NCBI GenBank assembly: GCA_017591395.1
Contig: WEDG01007248.1
Location: 1 to 64,000 of the forward strand
Direction: 5' to 3'
Source: Schistocephalus solidus
Taxonomy: Eukaryota; Platyhelminthes; Cestoda; Diphyllobothriidea; Diphyllobothriidae
DNA length: 64,000 bases
In this document: positions 35,813 to 47,890 of the stretch, piece after piece
How positions within the stretch are numbered: the first letter of the stretch is position 1
How the letters are laid out: each line of letters starts with the position of its first letter
Notes under the pieces: model-generated
Told to the model about the DNA's origin: nothing
Seen by the model: the letters and a program-made list of their open reading frames with translations, nothing else
Databases searched by the model: none
Made by a program: the position numbers and the translations under genes

Positions 35813-36986
35813 ACGAGAGGAAACTCAAAAAGTTTGTTACTCGTGGACGTGCGCCAAAATGTCAGTGCGGCACATTAAAAGATAGGTAATTTGATCCAAA
35901 TTTAGTGACTTTTCAGATGTACCCATTAGGCAGAGAGGGCGACAGGGCAAGTAACTGCAGTTTCACAAGCTGCATAAAATTTTACAATTGTGTTCATTGT
36001 TGGGTGCATGGAGGACTTCAGATATTTCCAAGCTCATTTTGTAGGACACGTGAGGAAATTCCTAACTATTTAAAATACGTGCACATTTTTATGTGACACT
36101 AGCAAAACGTATAACCTAGCACTTTCGAGCACGAAAGCTTACTTCAGCACGTTTACAATGCCTAGTGGTGTGAAACAGGCCTCAAGCTAATTCATACCTG
36201 TTTTGCTATTGGCTTTTCGTTAAAAGCAAGTCCAATTTGTAACGGAAGGACCGCGAAATATCAATAAACAGTCGAGTATGCATCCACCAAAGAACCAAAT
36301 TAATAATGGCCAATTCGCAAGTAAATGAAAGCGTAAGGTATGGTAGAGCAGGCCATATTCTTGGTTGTATTTTTGGTTGAGTCCTTTTAGGCCAAACGCG
36401 TAGGATAGGCACGCTCTGCCAACATTAAGGGCTTCTAAGAAGTGACTTAGCGCATTATTACTGGACTAGGTATTGGAATTGTACACTGACTCAAAGCTAC
36501 TCTGTGCCGTAGGGTAGTGAAAATTTAAAAAAAAAGATTAAACCCCAAAGAGTAATATGTGGTAATGTAGGGCATCCCTTGCATAAAATGTTTTTTTGTA
36601 ACTACGTGGGCACTCACATGAACATAAGTTGACTGTGCGACGCGTCGAAGAATTATCGCAAATTGCTGCCGACACCTAAGAAACGGGTTATGTGTTCAAC
36701 TTTACAGCCATCTACATGATCGCCCAAGCCGTTAACTAGAAAATCCGAGAACCGATTGAGGCCTGGGCCATGGATACGAATTAAATCAATCGATTTATCG
36801 ATTCGGCACCGGCGTACAGAGCCGTGTGCAGTCACCCCCAGCTTTGCGTCTGGGACCATTGATTGTTTTGTGCACCTATCAGTGTCTCTTATTGCTGCTG
36901 CTATCTGGAATGATATCTGCTATCTGCTATCAGCTGCTATCTGCTGAATGATACTTCAAAATAAAGCGTATTCCTCTCTCTCTCTA
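35813..36986. other. No gene recognised; element-like 3' end
   Basis: The 36640-36970 part is GC-richer and ends with repeated CTGCTATCTGC words (36895-36945), AATAAAGCG and a (CT)n run just before the hammerhead-like motif. It could be the tail of an unrecognised retroelement. Open frames 36653-36859 (minus) and 36756-36947 match nothing known to me. Confidence 0.4.
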
Positions 36987-37027
36987 TCTCTGACGATGGA
37001 CTCATGCAGGAGTTTGAAAGCTCAGAA
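36987..37027 (+). ncRNA. Best hammerhead-like ribozyme motif (orphan copy)
   Basis: TCT, then CTGACGA (36990-36996, exact core), one extra T, stem GGACTC/GAGTTT around the 6-base loop ATGCAG, then GAA (37016-37018), the self-complementary AGCT, C, and AGA. TCT pairs with AGA as a 3-bp stem I. Compared with the PLE family 1 motif, the stem changes A-T to C-G as a pair, and ACGT becomes AGCT, still self-complementary. No PLE coding sequence is adjacent. Cleavage would be expected after C37023. Confidence 0.45.
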
Positions 37028-37040
37028 CAGTATAAAGCAT

Positions 37041-38910
37041 TCCGTTGCTCGAACAGACTTCTGTTTTGCTAACGCAATCTCTTGGAACTTCAACCTTTAC
37101 ATTCAGTCAAAGTTATGATAGCCGTTCTTCAGTTGATATAGTTTGCGAAAGCTCTATTTATTTTTTTTCGTTTTAAGAGTTATGGAAGATTAATGTAGAA
37201 AGATCTGTGCTAGATTTCATTGATAGAAAACTACCCGAGTATAGGATAACTTACATTCCTTCTCAAATTTTTAAGAATCGATTTAAAAAATATATTCAAA
37301 ACATATTCCATTTGATTATAATAAGCATTTTCTTCTTATTCAACTACAGATTATTGCAATGTCTGTTTCAGTGGGAACTAAAACCTAACACCCGATTAAC
37401 CTCCTGCAATATGAAACCTGTATACAACAGTGACCATATTTATGTGAGCAAATGTTTCACATTTGTCAGTTTAAAACATCTTCTGTTACCGTCTCCGTTC
37501 TGAAGTATATATTTATTTGAAGCTCACGTTTTTAGTTTACTTGTGCCTATTCCTTTTTTATAGTTTTTTGACCGTCAACCTTCTCTGAATTCATTCACAT
37601 GCATTGCTTTTAAATAAACTTATCTCACTGCGCTACCTTTACGTGCTTCTTCTTATTTAATCAGAAGTGTTTTTTGTTTCAAAATCAAATAGCCCAGATT
37701 TTAGAGCAGATTAAAATTCCTACGAGTGATGAAAGTTAGAATTTAGCTCAATAAACTAACTTTCGTGGATAAGAAGCTCACGTACAGCATCCGCACTTCA
37801 AACAATCATGCACGGCAAATCGTACTTTTTTCTCGGATCCGCACTGCTGCGTCTTTAACCTGAATCTGCGCGTTGCCTTCTTTGACGGCCATCTTTGCGT
37901 TCTTCACCTGAGCAGTTCTCATAAATGCGAATATTATTCGGGACCCGAGCACATATATTCCTCTGCTGAGATTTCTCAACCTCAAATTCTAAACGAAAAC
38001 CGAAAAATGGGGTAAGTTCAGGAGCACAGACATCCTGTTTCCTGGTCTCAACAGAGGCCCTGACGTTTTTTAATGTCTATAGCATGCTTTGAAAATCGCA
38101 AATAAGTGTTAACTGTCGCAGATGATTTTCTTTACATAACATGCACAGACAAGCACATAGCATTTCTGGCAGGCAACCTTATGTCATTGCAATTATTTGT
38201 ATTGTACTTGACTATCTTCTACGTACACAGAAAACCGTTCTAGTTACTGATTTCGTGTGAGTTGTTAAATTTAAAAAACGGTGTGTGTTAAACTTCAAAC
38301 ATAACCCGATAATAAAAGGTCTTCGCATTTTTGACCATACAGTTCTCAGATTAAACAGCTCTTCTCTAATGATTATACATTTGTAGGTTTATTCATATTA
38401 AAACTGTGTCTTTTATGGGTATTTCAAACTGACTTGCGTTACTTTACACTATGAAGTATGAGCCGTAAAGCAACATATTAATGTCATAAAGATAAAACCA
38501 CTTGAGTTTTAAAATCTCAGCATGTTGCTACTTAAATTTTTGGCATAGCCGGCGTCAGCTCTGATATCTATTTGAGACTAGTTTTCCAATACCACAAAGC
38601 ATATCTCAGTCGATGCACCAGTTCGTGGCTCCTTGGATTATGGTTGATGATTTTCAAAAGGAGATTCTAGACATGTTAGCTAGTAGTTATTTTATTTTCA
38701 ATGTGGTGTGCTTAGTTCGTAAGGAATAAAACTTCTTCTTGCAACACCTATTTGAACTTTCATTCAGACGGCAATGCATCATCCTCTTTCCTTTAATTGA
38801 CTTTACCCATCCGTTGGAATTACCGAAAATTCGGAAACAATAGTAACTTACGGGCAACCTTATTGCTGCATAAAAGCTTCGAAGAATCACCTTTTAGTTT
38901 TTTATTCCCA
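37041..38910. other. No gene recognised
   Basis: AT-rich DNA. The 98-codon frame at 37207-37503 contains a hydrophobic stretch (HLIIISIFFLFNYRLLQCLF) but no family match; it may be chance in AT-rich sequence. Confidence 0.4.
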
Positions 38911-39418
38911 ATGTGGTTGTCTCTCGTGTTTTTTGGTAATTATTCCAGTTCATACAGACTCTCTAGGTCCGATCTACATAATCAAACTAAACATTAGTAG
39001 CCTACTTATTAAATTATAGTAAAACGTGTTTTGCAGTATTAATTGTCGCCTTTGCGATGGTTCACGTACAAATTCGCCTTTTAACCGCAACTATCTGCCT
39101 CATTTCTCCGCCTCCTTCGGAAGGTTTGGACACGGGTGTGGACATGGATGCGGGCACGGATGCGGATGCAGTCCCAGCGGACACAGTGGTTGCCATGGCT
39201 GCTACGGTCCAGGTTTTAGTTTTGGTTTTGGCGGCTGTGGTGGCGGTGGCGGTGGCTGTGGCTGTGGCGGTGGCTGTGGCGGTGGCTGTGGTGGTGGTGG
39301 CTGTGGTGGCGGATGCGGATGCGGTCCGCCATCTTGTGGTCATGGCTGTGGAATTCAGGTGGGCTGCGGTCCCCGTTTGTACAACTGTGGCCGAACGAGC
39401 TGCTGCTGTTGCTGTTAA
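38911..39418 (+). CDS. Gly/Cys-rich structural-type protein
   Basis: The main exon (39037-39418, stop TAA) encodes a protein of almost only Gly and Cys with some His, Ser and Phe: GHGCGHGCGHGCG repeats, a GFSFGFGG segment, a long GGGCGGGCGGG run and the terminus CCCCCC. Such composition is typical of secreted, cross-linked structural proteins (eggshell, cuticle, keratin-associated or loricrin-like); which one is unknown. A splice acceptor TTTTGCAG ends at 39036. A possible first exon is 38911-38966 (ATG, MWLSLVFFG, donor AG/GTCCGA), joined in phase by a 70-bp intron; the donor is weak, so the 5' end is provisional. A second frame (39057-39425) is also open because GGTGGCTGTGGC reads as Val-Ala, and is taken as a shadow. 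Its neighbours are anonymous DNA. Confidence 0.6.
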
Positions 39419-41164
39419 CTGGTAAGCAATACTTAATGCCCCATTCCTATTTTTAATGTTGTCTGAGAAGGAAGGTTTGCGTCACACGCTGATGCAAGTG
39501 CACGATTAGGGCTAGTCAGTGAACCCGGTCGGGTGGATAGGCAATTTAATTTCTAGTGAAAAGCCATTTTTCGTAAGTCTATACTCAGGTGACTTTACCT
39601 TCTCCACTTCCATATGCACTAGCTTGTTTAACTATTCATTTTTTTAAATCGATTTAGTTTAAGTAAAAAGGGAATATAGCTCAAATTAGAGAGGAAAAAA
39701 CTCCTGAAGTTTATTGGCAAAAGATATTAAATATTTTTACGTTTTACCGAAAAAAACGGAAATTCTTTTTCTCGACAAACATAATCTCATAAGCATACTC
39801 ACATAAGCATAATCTCAGAATTTATGAGGATATTTCCTTTTTAAGTTGCATGTAGTGACTGTTTGGTTAAACCCTGGCTTTCAGGATAAGGATTATCTTC
39901 ATAAACTGAAAACAAATTAATGATATAAGTAAGGGGTATAGTGACGTTAATGCAACAATTATCTTGATGGTGGGTAGGATGATACTCTCGTGCCTGCCTG
40001 ATAACCCCTACTGAAGATGATCGGAAATTCCCTCCCCAAACAGACCAACCTTAACTATTGTCTCCGAATTTGTTATGAGATGCTAGTTTAGTGCTAGGTT
40101 AAATGCTTTTTTTGCCGAACTCTGGGCTTGGTATTGAAGGGTGCCTCCACAATTGCGATTTTAGTAACGTTTTTAACTGCAGAGGATGCGAGGGCCTTCA
40201 AACTAGTTTTTCACTCCACTCTACTTGGCCGTCTTGTATTGATATTGGCTTCATTGAAACCACACCGTAAAAGAAGGAATATCTTAGCATCTGCATTTCA
40301 CGAAAACTAAAACCACATAATTAGTAATATCTTAAACTCCATAATTTCACTTAATATTCATCACTGTACTCCTTGAACGTTGTTCATTTTGACTCATTAA
40401 AAATACCTTAAGATTAGAAAAGTTTTTAATTTATATCTGAAATTAGGACAAACAGTGTTCACATGCCCGCCTGAAAACTATCATCTCTGAAGATTTTGCA
40501 CATCCTCTTGAAGGACGAATCCTTTTCCCTCCAGTTGTGTTAAAGTCTTGACTGGACATGCAACTCTTCTAGGGCTGGTGACTGAAAGCGAACTTATGAC
40601 TGCGCGTCTGCGTTAGGCTTTTGTCTGTTCGTGTATATTTTTGCCTGTTGATCCTCGATGACAACTACTGGTGCCATTTAGGCCACATAAAATCGGACCA
40701 TTGTTAGAACGTTAGCAGTCCTGAAACCTTATCACTGCTGACGTTTGTTCGAAGCACATAAACGTTTTTTTTTCAAATGTCACATATGCGTCTGGCAGAC
40801 ATTAAACGCATTCATGAGTGGTTTCTTAGACGCTTATAGTTTTGTTCCGTTTTCCAATTACGAATACTGACGCTACTCATTCTTTCCATCTACCTTTCAG
40901 TAACTATCCTCTTCCCAGCTTGGGCGATCAGTTTCAAGCTCATCGCACTCACTGCTGCAGACAACTAAGACATTCTATGCGCTTTACTTATCTTATCAAT
41001 CAAAAAAATAAGATGAAACTTCTTGTTTTCCTTTCGTTCCTCGCTCACCAGAGAGGCTATTTAACTCAACTTATGCTTCGAACATCATCCAGCCCTTAAG
41101 CTCATTTTAAGTGGGTAATGTTAGACGCTTTCCAACTTGTTGGATCACGCTCTGGTGACAACTG
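39419..41164. other. No gene recognised
   Basis: AT-rich DNA downstream of the Gly/Cys-rich gene. Frames at 40128-40310 and 40842-41099 have no recognisable domain. A GTAAGC immediately after the stop (39421) could be a chance donor-like site. Confidence 0.45.
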
Positions 41165-41467
41165 AGTTTGACTTAATAGTTGAATTCATGCAGTCAAATG
41201 GGATAGCTCGACCGTCCGCGTGCATAGCAGGGTGGGCTCCGCTACCGGGACCGGCGTGTAAATCAGTTCATAGTAAGATAGTCTTGAGTAGCACCTACTG
41301 ACCTCACTTATCCTGCTCGGCAAAAAGACAGAATCACTAGAATTGCAGAGGGACCTGGGTGCAGTTGCTGACGAAGATTCAAACGTCAGTCGTTTGGCGA
41401 TGTCCACCGTATGCTCCATGGCGTGGTTGTGTAGGAACGGTGACTTGCGTGTGGATACTTTTTAAGT

Positions 41468-42012
41468 GTGTTAAGTGATATTTGTGGAGGAATTTGTATC
41501 TATGTTAAGCAAGTACTTGCATTTCCGCGCTTAGACCATCCGCAATTTGCCGCGGATGAGGAGAGTTGTTGTTTTCGAATTTCCTTAAAAAATAAGTACT
41601 CTAAACTCGTTGGTTGTGTCTATCGCCCACCCAATGCAGTAAAGATTACGATCTTTTGCCCTCACAAGCATTTCCTGCCACGACTGACTAAAATTGCAGG
41701 TGATTTCAATTGTCCTGAAGTTTGATACGTTCAACCTTCCGGACTTATAAAGTTCGAGGACTTACTCGACGTCGTAGGTATCGTCATATGGAATCAGGTT
41801 TTTAACTTTCTCACCCGAAGATCAAGCATACCTGATCTAATTTTCTGTGGAAGTTACCTGTCTTTGATAGTGGTATCTCTAGGTTCACTCGAGTGTTCGG
41901 AACACGATGTAGTTGTTTCTACACTAGAATTCAAAACTGATGAACCCACTTCCAAACAATACAGCTTTTTCTTTGAGTTCCGATCAGATAAATTCAAAAG
42001 AATTATTGAATA
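41468..42012 (+). pseudogene. LINE A AP-type endonuclease
   Basis: GGICIYVK, LVGCVYRPPN and AGDFNCPEV are the central motifs of the LINE endonuclease (41468-41725). After a stop the downstream frame continues with PSGLIKFEDLLDVV, FNFLTRRSSIPDLIF and SLECSEHDVVV, the SDH-type catalytic His motif carried as SEHD. The enzyme nicks target DNA for priming. Start is arbitrary because the copy is broken. Confidence 0.8.
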
Positions 42013-42552
42013 ATCTTAATTCATACGGCTGTTGTAATTTATTTCTCTGTCAGGATAAGAATAACTGTACTTCTATACTGTACAAAGTTTTTTCTCCGTA
42101 GGAGAATAATTAATGTTTACCTCCTTTCTCTTTTCGTCGTAGGTTGCGTAAAGTTTCTCATCGATTCTATCTGTTTAACGCTATTTCCATTCTGACCTTT
42201 TTTGGTATACTTTTGAGTGTGTTCGAGGCTGTCCGAAGAAAATCGGCTAGCTGATGCGGTGAGATTTGTTGAAAACTGTCCATTAAATGTCGTTTAACTT
42301 TTTTCCCGCAGAGTTAGAGCCCATAGAAAAACGTGGCATCCCGTCCTTCGAGACGCCCTTTGAAATCAGGTAGTTGACGACAAGTTGGCGACTGATAGTT
42401 TCATCGTTTTCTTGTTTAGAACATTTATTGAAAATTTGAACCCTCCTTTTCCGACCATCCAGGGTCGGACCAGTGCCGTCGTCGAAACAAGGACATTTAC
42501 CCTCCGGGACGTAACTGTAGCCATTTAGACTAAAATTTCTACGCCCTAACCT

Positions 42553-42855
42553 TTGGAATCCACCGTTCCTCACCTTCTTTTGCCATTACTGAAGAAATTT
42601 AGGAGGCAGTTGAAAGATCGATCTACCAGTTCGTTATCTTTGAATCTAAGGATCGCAGAGATTTTTGGTTTAGCCTCTAAGATTAGTCTTGCACGTGACA
42701 GACAGAGGGAATCTTGCGCACTCAGTCAACTAGATTCTGCAAAATATGTTGCTCAAATGTTCCCTCGTTGGTCCTCATCTAAACAAGGTTATGAAATACA
42801 TCTATTACTAAACGATTATCAAAACTTCGAACACGAAGATTCTGGCAAAACTTAA
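42553..42855 (+). pseudogene. LINE A linker between endonuclease and RT
   Basis: A 100-codon frame with the Leu/Arg/Ser-rich composition usual between endonuclease and RT of CR1-like elements (LLKKFRRQLKDRSTSSLSL). Assigned by position in the element rather than by a strong motif. Confidence 0.5.
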
Positions 42856-43159
42856 AGGTTTAGTATTTTCTTTGAAAAACATTCTACCATGGAATCTGCA
42901 CCAGTTGCATCGTTCCAGGCATACTCATTTAATTTTATTAGTACCATAGATTTTTCTTTAGAATTAATTTATTAGCATATAATTTACCTAAAAACTCACA
43001 CTCTTCGGTGCCTGACGACATTCCGAACAAAAGTATTGAGCTTCCATGATTGCTTAGCCATATATTCTCTTTAAATCTTTAAATAGATTATTTCCTGACT
43101 CATGGAAAATATCTTTTTTTATTCCTGACTTCACTTCGGCATTTTTTAAGATTTTAATA

Positions 43160-43821
43160 CTTATCGAGGCATTCACAAACCCCAGCAGTAGCAAAAATTC
43201 GCGAAAAATTATATTTGATCCAATTTCCAACTTTTGCTTAAAAAATAAGCCTCTAAGCGACGCGCAACATGGTTTTATACCTGGAAGATCATGCGAAGTG
43301 TGTCACTTAGCTTTTCTTTACCTCATCACTTCCCTTTGTAATGAGCAACAGCCAGTGGTTGTGACTTAATTTGACCTGAGCAAGCCTTTCACAAGGTACC
43401 GCACAGACGTCTTCTGGTGAAACTGGAAACCCTCGGCATCTGGCCTCCTCTCGTTGAATTCATTGGTTCCTACTTGTCTAACCACAGCCAGAAGGTCTTA
43501 GTAGGTAAAAGCTTTTCGATGCCTCAGCCGAGCACGAGTGGCGTTTTTCAAGGCACGGTTCTAGGTCTCCTTCTTTTCATTCTGTACATAAAAGAAATTT
43601 CAACTTTGCTCATAAATTCACAAAATTTTGCTTACGCTGACGATCTCAAGTGCATTAATTCATTTTCAAAAGACATTGCCAATAGTTGTGTTGATAAAAT
43701 CAACACTTATCTACTTATGCTCTCACGTTGGAGCTCTTTTTGGCAGATGACATTTTTTCCCTCAAGGAGTAGTTTCATGTGTTTTGGCCCTGCCAAGCTT
43801 CCTGGAACCCTAGTATTTTAA
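43160..43821 (+). pseudogene. LINE A reverse transcriptase
   Basis: KPLSDAQHGFIPGRSC near 43250 is the Q-GF motif. Then FDLSKPF (43369 region) and, after a frame change, the 134-codon frame from 43417: YLSNHSQKVLVGKS, GVFQGTVLGLLLFILYIKEI (normally GVPQGSVLGPLLF) and the catalytic FAYADDLK. Both Asp of YADD are present. Broken by frameshifts and a stop in the D-KAFD region. Confidence 0.85.
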
Positions 43822-44132
43822 ATAGTAAACTTTTAGAACGAACAACCAAAAGAGACTTAGGTCTAAGTTATACGAATAAGCTAGCATTATCGCCTGATGC
43901 AGATCGAGTTTCGGCAAAGGCTGCAAATATGTGTGGTTTTATCTCGAATAATTTCTTCCTTCCGAAAAAAAAGATAAACCTGTACCACATGTTTATTCTT
44001 ACTTCCCTCAAATACTGCTGTCCCGTCTTTGGGCTGATGAACGCCTCTGACCGCAGTAAGATTGAAAATGTTCAGAGGGTTTTTACTCTAAGACTATTTT
44101 TTTTCCTGGAGCAACATTTCTTATATGGATAG
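43779..44132 (+). pseudogene. LINE A RT C-terminal domain
   Basis: RDLGLSYTNKLALS, AANMCGFISNNF, LTSLKYCCPVFG and IENVQRVFTLRLF are the C-terminal motifs of CR1/Jockey RTs (DLGV, thumb and 'LEYC-VW', 'IE-VQRRFT'). The frame is separate from the RT frame. Confidence 0.8.
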
Positions 44133-44154
44133 ATGCCAGGTAGCAAACATTAAA

Positions 44155-45022
44155 TTTCTCTCGGTTAGAAGACTCGAAGCCGGTCTTTGCTTCCTGTTTC
44201 GCGTTAACTCTAGCCAAATCTCCCACGAATTAACGCTCTCCCTCCGTTAGATCGACCCTATACTACTCGTTATTCCTCCATGATCATTTCACTACCCCTA
44301 GCTCCACAACTAACCGGTCTCAGTTTTTTGCCTCCAAATATGCTTTTATATGGAATAATCTTCCACTGGAAATTAGGGTGTCGTCTACATTAGCTATTTT
44401 CAAAACCAAATAACACAAAAATTTAACTTCGGAAGATATAAAATCCTTATTGTCTGCTTCCTTCCTAAACTCGCATCTTTTGGATTTTGAAAAGCTCCTC
44501 CTGGTATTTCAGACAGTTCCCTTGATATTATATTTGTTTCTAAAATGTTTCCATCGTTCTTTGCAGAGTCAATCTTTGCATTCACTTCCCCTACTTTTAA
44601 ACTAGCATAGCCAAATCTTGACATCCTTGATACTTTCCTCCGATTTTGCAACCCCAACGTTTGTCTCCAGGTTCAGTTGATGATCGGGGGGTTCTGATGG
44701 TTTCACCTTTTTGTTGGTGGACTATGCATTCAGCATGGTCACATCTCGATTATGATCTTGTGACCTCTACTGTCCCCTTTTCATTTCGACCCTGTTGTGT
44801 ACGATGAGTTCCTCCTCTCTCACGTCCATGGTGGCTATAAACAGTAGCTCTGACTGTTATGTTATCTCTCACCTGACAAGGAGCATTACGAACTCTCATA
44901 CGTTGTCAGCAACATCACAATACTATCCCATTGCAACCAGCTATTTATTTTTAGTGAAGCAGTTTTTTCTCGTAGTTTTTTTAAAATTGGCGGCTCGCCA
45001 AACTCCGCCTCCGATTAAACCG
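44155..45022 (+). repeat. LINE A 3' region, plus arm of inverted repeat
   Basis: Mirrored by 45505-46398 with a few per cent difference. Shared landmarks include GGAATAATCTTCCACTGG (44352) and CGGAAGATATAAA (44431), and, at the inner end, TTGGCGGCTCGCCAAACTCC (44989-45008). Confidence 0.85.
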
Positions 45023-45290
45023 TCTAACCGCAGCCATTTCTTAGTAGGTAAAAGCTACTCGACACCTCAGCCGATCATGCGTGGCATTTTTCAAGGCACG
45101 ACTTTAGGTCCTCTCCTCTTCATTCTGTTAATAAAGGAAATTTTAAACAGTACTCAACAATTCACCAAATTTCGTTTCTGCACATGATCTTAAGTGCATT
45201 AACTCATTTTCTGAGGAAACGGCCAATACTTGTGTTGATAAAATTCATACTGACCTACTTGTAAATAAATAAATTGTATATTTAAGGCCC
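45023..45290 (+). pseudogene. LINE A RT fragment inside the inverted repeat
   Basis: SHFLVGKSYSTPQPIMRGIF followed by QGTTLGPLLFILLIKE is homologous to LINE A RT at 43490-43620. It ends near AATAAATAAATTG with TATTTAAGGCCCAG, a sequence also found at 48896-48912, perhaps a LINE 3' end. Confidence 0.75.
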
Positions 45291-45504
45291 AGAGAGCCCC
45301 ATCATTACAAACTTAGTATCGCGGTTTAAATAAATACAAATTGGATAATTTATGCACTATGTGAGCAGCCATTTTAACAGCAGCAATGAATAATATGGTA
45401 GGCATAACCGATTCAGAACGATTTGCCATTTAAAAACAATAGTCAACAATCTTTTACATATATGGTCAACTAGAAAAAAAGCAGTAAAAAAAACTCCTAC
45501 GGTT

Positions 45505-46398
45505 TAATCGGAGGCGGAGTTTGGCGAGCCGCCAATTTAAACAAAAACTAGGAGAAAAAACTGCCACTCTTAAAAATTAATAGCTATAGTTTATGGGATT
45601 AGTAAGATGCAATCGGATAGTACTGTGATGTTTATGACGACATATGAGGGTTCGGAACGGTCCTTGTCATGTGAGGGATAATATAGCAGTCAGAGCTACT
45701 GTTTATAACCACCATGGAGGTGAGAGAGGAGGAACTCATAGTAGACAACACGGTCGAAACGAAGAGGGGAAGAAGAGGTCACGAGCTCATCACTGAGATG
45801 TGACCTTGCTGACTGCATAGTCCACCATCAAAGAGGCGAAACCATCAGAACCCGCCACGATCATCAACAGATCCTGGAGACTATCGTCAGGGTTGCAAAT
45901 TCGAAGGAAAGTATCAAGGTTGTCAAGAGTTGGCGATGCTAGTTAAAAAGGAGTGGAAGAAAAAGTGAATGCGAAGATTGACTCTGCAGAGCATGATGGA
46001 AACATTTTAGAAACCAATATTATATCAAGGGAACTGTTTGAAATACCAGGAGGAGCTTTTCAAAATCCAAAAGATGCAAGTTTGGGAAGGAAGCAGACAA
46101 TAAGGACTTTATATCTTCCGAAGTTAAATTTTTGTGTAATTTGGTTTTGAAAATAGCTAATGTAGACGACACCCTAATTTGCAGTGGAAGATTATTCCAG
46201 ATGAAAGCATATTTGGAGGCAAAAAAACTGAGAACGATTAGTTTTGGAGCTAGGGGATGTGAAATGATCATGTAGGAGTTACGAGTGGCATAAGGTCGAT
46301 CTACCGGAGTAAAAGCGTTAATTCTTGTGAGATTTGGGCTGGATTTAACGCGAAACAGGAAGCAGAGGCCGGCTTCTAGTCTTCTAACCCAGATAAAT
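45505..46398 (-). repeat. LINE A 3' region, minus arm of inverted repeat
   Basis: Reverse complement of 44155-45022. On this strand the C-terminal frame (46020-46271) is open: FASKYAFIWNNLPLQIRVSS followed by TLAIFKTKLHKNL, the usual CR1-type end, better preserved than in the plus arm. Confidence 0.85.
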
Positions 46399-46399
46399 T

Positions 46400-47890
46400 T
46401 AATGTTTGCTTGATGGTTTCGTCTATCTCAACGTCCTGGACCAGATGGCATCCCATTCAGCATTTTAAGGTGGTTGCTGATAATAGTTTCCCGTAATTTT
46501 TATGTAACATATTGAATCTAGTGCCGGAACGTGAATCTTTTCTCAATGTGTGGAACGAATTACACATTCTGGCTATCACCAAAAACGGTTTATCAACGTC
46601 ATTTGACGACTTTCGGTCAATTAACACACTTCCCGCGGCTTCGATGGTCTTGAAGACATTGATGAAAGATAAGATGATGTAGTAATTAATCGAGCATAAC
46701 CTACTGAGTGCGGCCCAGAAAGGGTTCCTCAAAATAATGTTTTTTTACGACCGTCAGCTCTCTTTCTTTGATCATGTTTTACAATTTATAAACAACGTGT
46801 TTGCAATTTAAATAGTCTACTATGATTTCACCAAGCCTTTTGATCGTGTTGACCATACCCTCCATCTCTTGAAATTTCCTCTTTCGGTATATGGTAAATT
46901 TCTGAACTTGATATCTTCTTACCTGGGTGCTCGCACACAACATGCTAAGATATCCAATGTTTCATCCAACCTCTCACGTGTGAGGATTGGAGTTATTCAG
47001 GGTAGTGTGCTTGGCCCGCTTTTATTTTGCCTTTTTTTCATTGATGATACAGGTATATTTTGGAATGGTAGGACCTTTATGTATGCTGATGATTTAAAAG
47101 TTGCCTATCGATAAAATCCGGCAGATCGCAAAATCACACTCAAACTCCTAAAATACGATCTTGCGGCCTTTGCTCAGTGGTGTTGCAAGTGGCCCCTTTA
47201 CCTATCTTGACACATATGCTCCTTTATGGTTGTTGGCAACGATCATCAAATTTAAATGGCCACGACCGAAATATGCCTCAGTTATTAAGGGCCCGCCTTT
47301 ATATAATTTACGTAAGGTCTGGCCTGGAATAATGCTCGTCTCTATTAGCCTTCTGCGCGCTAGTGAATGAAATAAAGTAGAATCAGTCCAGAAATATTTT
47401 TATAAAACATTTGTACCGTTGGAGCACCGTTATCTGGCGTATCAACCACGCCAAGGCTTGTAACCATCGATCTCTTATGGTTTCGCCCATTATAGAAGGT
47501 ACTCTTTTTATTGTCTCAACTTTTTAATAGTCGAATATATAATCCCCTTGCCACTTTGAGGCATCCTGACCACTCTCAGCGCTGACGTCACCGCACTGTC
47601 TTTTTATTTCAACAACTAGATCGCACAGTTATGTATCGTCAGTTCTTTTTCGGTAAACGCCATAGCAATGTTAAATATCTTGCTCCAAAATATACAATAC
47701 CTGAAAATTATTCTTTGTTTAAGAGAACAATTACTAGTTTCCGGCATTCAGAACAACTTTCGGGAAGTCTGGGTTCCGACACGGTTGAATCTATCTTTAG
47801 GCTCAACGGAGTACGCGGCATCGAAGCCTGATTCAAGGTTTTACATTGAGAGCGATGGCAATGTCTCTGCAGCCCACAACCAGTTAATTC
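46400..47890 (+). mobile_element. LINE B, second CR1/Jockey-type fragment
   Basis: 5'-truncated. It begins near RPGPDGIPFSIL (about 46435), continues through a stop-ridden RT N-terminal half (the AAQKGFL motif at about 46710) and the RT frame 46869-47114. The C-terminal part reaches about 47890. Its sequence differs from LINE A, so this is another family. Confidence 0.75.
46869..47114 (+). pseudogene. LINE B reverse transcriptase fragment
   Basis: ISSYLGARTQHAKISNVSSN is followed by GVIQGSVLGPLLFCLFFIDD and TFMYADDLK, the RT palm motifs with both catalytic Asp. The upstream FTKPFDRVDHTL (46830-46865) lies in another frame. Confidence 0.85.

Larger units (their letters stand above)
41165..45022 (+). 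mobile_element. LINE A, CR1/Jockey-type, decayed
   Basis: A non-LTR retrotransposon on the plus strand with a 5' region (41165-41467), an AP-type endonuclease (41468-42010), a linker (42553-42855), RT (43160-43821), a C-terminal domain (43779-44400) and a 3' region that is mirrored at 45505-46398. Frames change many times, so the copy is dead. The motif set fits the CR1/Jockey group. Confidence 0.8.

Noticed and set aside
39057..39425. Val/Ala-repeat protein in the second frame over the Gly/Cys gene
   Set aside because: It is a phase shift of the same GGTGGCTGTGGC repeat; the Gly/Cys frame has the more protein-like ends and an acceptor site before it.
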